Part shown: piece by piece, positions 6,186 through 6,800 of the stretch
How the letters are laid out: the number at the start of each line of letters is the position of its first letter
Position numbering within the stretch: position 1 is the stretch's first letter
NCBI GenBank assembly: GCA_029266015.1
Contig: JAJUFK010000130.1
Coordinates: forward strand, 1 to 6,800
Origin: Bacteroidota bacterium
GTDB lineage: Bacteria > Bacteroidota > Bacteroidia > Bacteroidales > UBA1715
Reading direction: 5' to 3'
Length of the DNA stretch: 6,800 nt
Made by a program: the position numbers and the translations under genes
The notes under the pieces: generated by a model
What the model was told of the DNA's origin: nothing
Databases searched by the model: none
What the model saw: the letters and a program-made list of their open reading frames with translations, nothing else

Positions 6186-6509
6186 ATGCAAAAAAAATAT
6201 CATATAAAAAAGGGTGATACAGTAGTGGTTATTACCGGAGAATATAAAGGAACTGAAGGAAAAGTTTTAGAAATGATTACTAAAACTGATAAAGCTATTG
6301 TGGAAGGAGTAAATTTGATTTCAAAAGCAACAAAACCTAATGCTAAAAATCCGCAAGGTGGAATTGTAAAAAAAGAGGCTCCAATTCATATATCAAATCT
6401 AATGCTTGTAAATCCTGCTACAGGTAAACCAACAAAAGTTGGCAGAAAAGTGAATGAAAAAGGAAAATTAGTTAGATATTCAAAAAAGACAGGAGAGGAG
6501 ATTAAATAA
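6186..6509 (+). CDS. rplX: 50S ribosomal protein L24 (uL24)
   Basis: L24 is an assembly initiator that binds the 5' domain of 23S rRNA near the tunnel exit. The protein has 107 residues (E. coli 104). Residues about 6-33 form the KOW motif (HIKKGDTVVVITGEYKG then TEGKVLEM). EGVNLISK (40-47) and GGIVKKEAPIHISNLMLVNP (58-77) follow, which is the usual family layout. The ATG at 6186 comes 17 bases after rplN. A run of eight A (6190-6197) sits directly behind the start codon, encoding the end of Gln and two Lys. The last codons (Gly-Glu-Glu) contain GGAGAGGAG, which may serve as the SD site for rplE, and its stop overlaps the rplE start by one base. Confidence 0.98.
   Translation: MQKKYHIKKGDTVVVITGEYKGTEGKVLEMITKTDKAIVEGVNLISKATKPNAKNPQGGIVKKEAPIHISNLMLVNPATGKPTKVGRKVNEKGKLVRYSKKTGEEIK
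6491..6500 (+). promoter_or_regulatory. Candidate Shine-Dalgarno sequence for rplE
   Basis: The stretch AGGAGAGGAG ends 8 bases before the rplE ATG at 6509, a good distance for pairing with the anti-SD end of 16S rRNA (core CCUCC). It is the only SD-like sequence at a workable distance in front of any start codon in the window. It lies inside the rplX coding region and spells Gly-Glu-Glu, so it may be no more than codon use. Bacteroidota ribosomes are known to make little use of SD pairing. Confidence 0.35.
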
Positions 6510-6800
6510 TGAGCTATACACCTACATTAAAAAAGTTATATTTCGAAAAAGTTCAAGGAAACTTACAGAAGGAATATGGGTATAAATCAAAAATGCAAGT
6601 ACCTCGAATTGAGAAAATTGTTATAAATCAAGGAATAGGTAAAGCTGTTGCCGATAAAAAATTAATTGAAACTGCAGTAAATGAATTATCTTTGATTGCA
6701 GGTCAAAAAGCAATACCAACTTATTCTAAAAAGGATATATCAAATTTCAAATTGCGTAAAGGAATGCCAATAGGTGTTAAAGTAACTTTACGTAGAGAAA
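6509..6800 (+). CDS. rplE: 50S ribosomal protein L5 (uL5), N-terminal part (3' truncated by window edge)
   Basis: L5 carries 5S rRNA into the central protuberance with L18 and touches the P-site tRNA. Only the first 97 codons, about half the usual ~180, lie in the window; the frame is open to the edge. Landmarks are PTLKKLYFEKV (5-15), MQVPRIEKIVINQGIG (29-44), corresponding to the family's PKLxKIVLNMGVG region, QKAIPTYSKKDISNFKLRKG (66-85) and MPIGVKVTLR (86-95). The ATG at 6509 shares its A with the rplX stop (TAATG). The next genes expected in the conserved order would be rpsN and rpsH, outside this window. Confidence 0.96.
   Translation, partial: MSYTPTLKKLYFEKVQGNLQKEYGYKSKMQVPRIEKIVINQGIGKAVADKKLIETAVNELSLIAGQKAIPTYSKKDISNFKLRKGMPIGVKVTLRRE

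Noticed and set aside
5769..6203. Minus-strand open frame of 144 codons opposite rplN, and smaller minus-strand frames opposite rplD, rplB, rpsS, rplP and rpsQ
   Set aside because: They are antisense shadows of strongly conserved ribosomal protein genes, with no recognisable domain and low-complexity or hydrophobic translations.
1..6800. A hidden accessory or undescribed system within the cluster
   Set aside because: Every gap is 23 bases or shorter, every coding stretch is a recognised translation gene in the conserved order, and no insert, duplicated gene, foreign-looking segment or long repeat was seen on either strand.

Overview
This window is a stretch of the universally conserved translation gene cluster (str–S10–spc), all on the + strand. 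The order is fusA (3' end only), rpsJ, rplC, rplD, rplW, rplB, rpsS, rplV, rpsC, rplP, rpmC, rpsQ, rplN, rplX and rplE (5' end only). Nothing is out of the classical order. I see no mobile element, RNA gene, CRISPR array, foreign insert or gene of unknown function.

Organism: the sequence is clearly A+T-rich and most likely from a member of the phylum Bacteroidota. Four things point there. (1) fusA runs straight into rpsJ with no tuf between them. (2) Almost no gene has a Shine-Dalgarno (SD) sequence; start codons follow A/T-rich leaders. (3) Several proteins carry variants I associate with this phylum: L2 with HPMGGGEGR in place of HPHGGGEGR, an S10 of 101 residues ending in VEVEIKV, L22 lengthened to 136 residues, and L29 with NHAISPLENP. 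(4) L3 has GSIGACS where E. coli has GSIGQNQ. I recalled these family comparisons from memory and did not run them. A finer placement, such as order or family, cannot be supported.

Layout: positions 1-728 hold the C-terminal third of elongation factor G. After 23 bases comes the S10 block (rpsJ to rpsQ, 752-5798). One base later the spc block begins (rplN, rplX, rplE, 5800-6800). The largest gap between genes is 23 bases, and two junctions overlap by one base in a TAATG arrangement (rplC/rplD and rplX/rplE). No terminator or convincing promoter was found inside the window, so the simplest reading is one long polycistronic transcript entering from upstream and continuing past the right edge.

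How the genes work together: EF-G drives translocation. S3, S10, S17 and S19 build the small subunit. L2, L3, L4, L5, L14, L16, L22, L23, L24 and L29 build the large subunit around the peptidyl transferase centre, the exit tunnel and the intersubunit face. Co-transcription would help keep these products in equal amounts.

I looked for an undescribed system and did not find one. The points worth a second look are modest: no room for an E. coli-type S10 leader, a single SD-like sequence (before rplE) in an otherwise SD-less cluster, the TAATG couplings, and the loss of the residue that PrmB methylates in E. coli L3.
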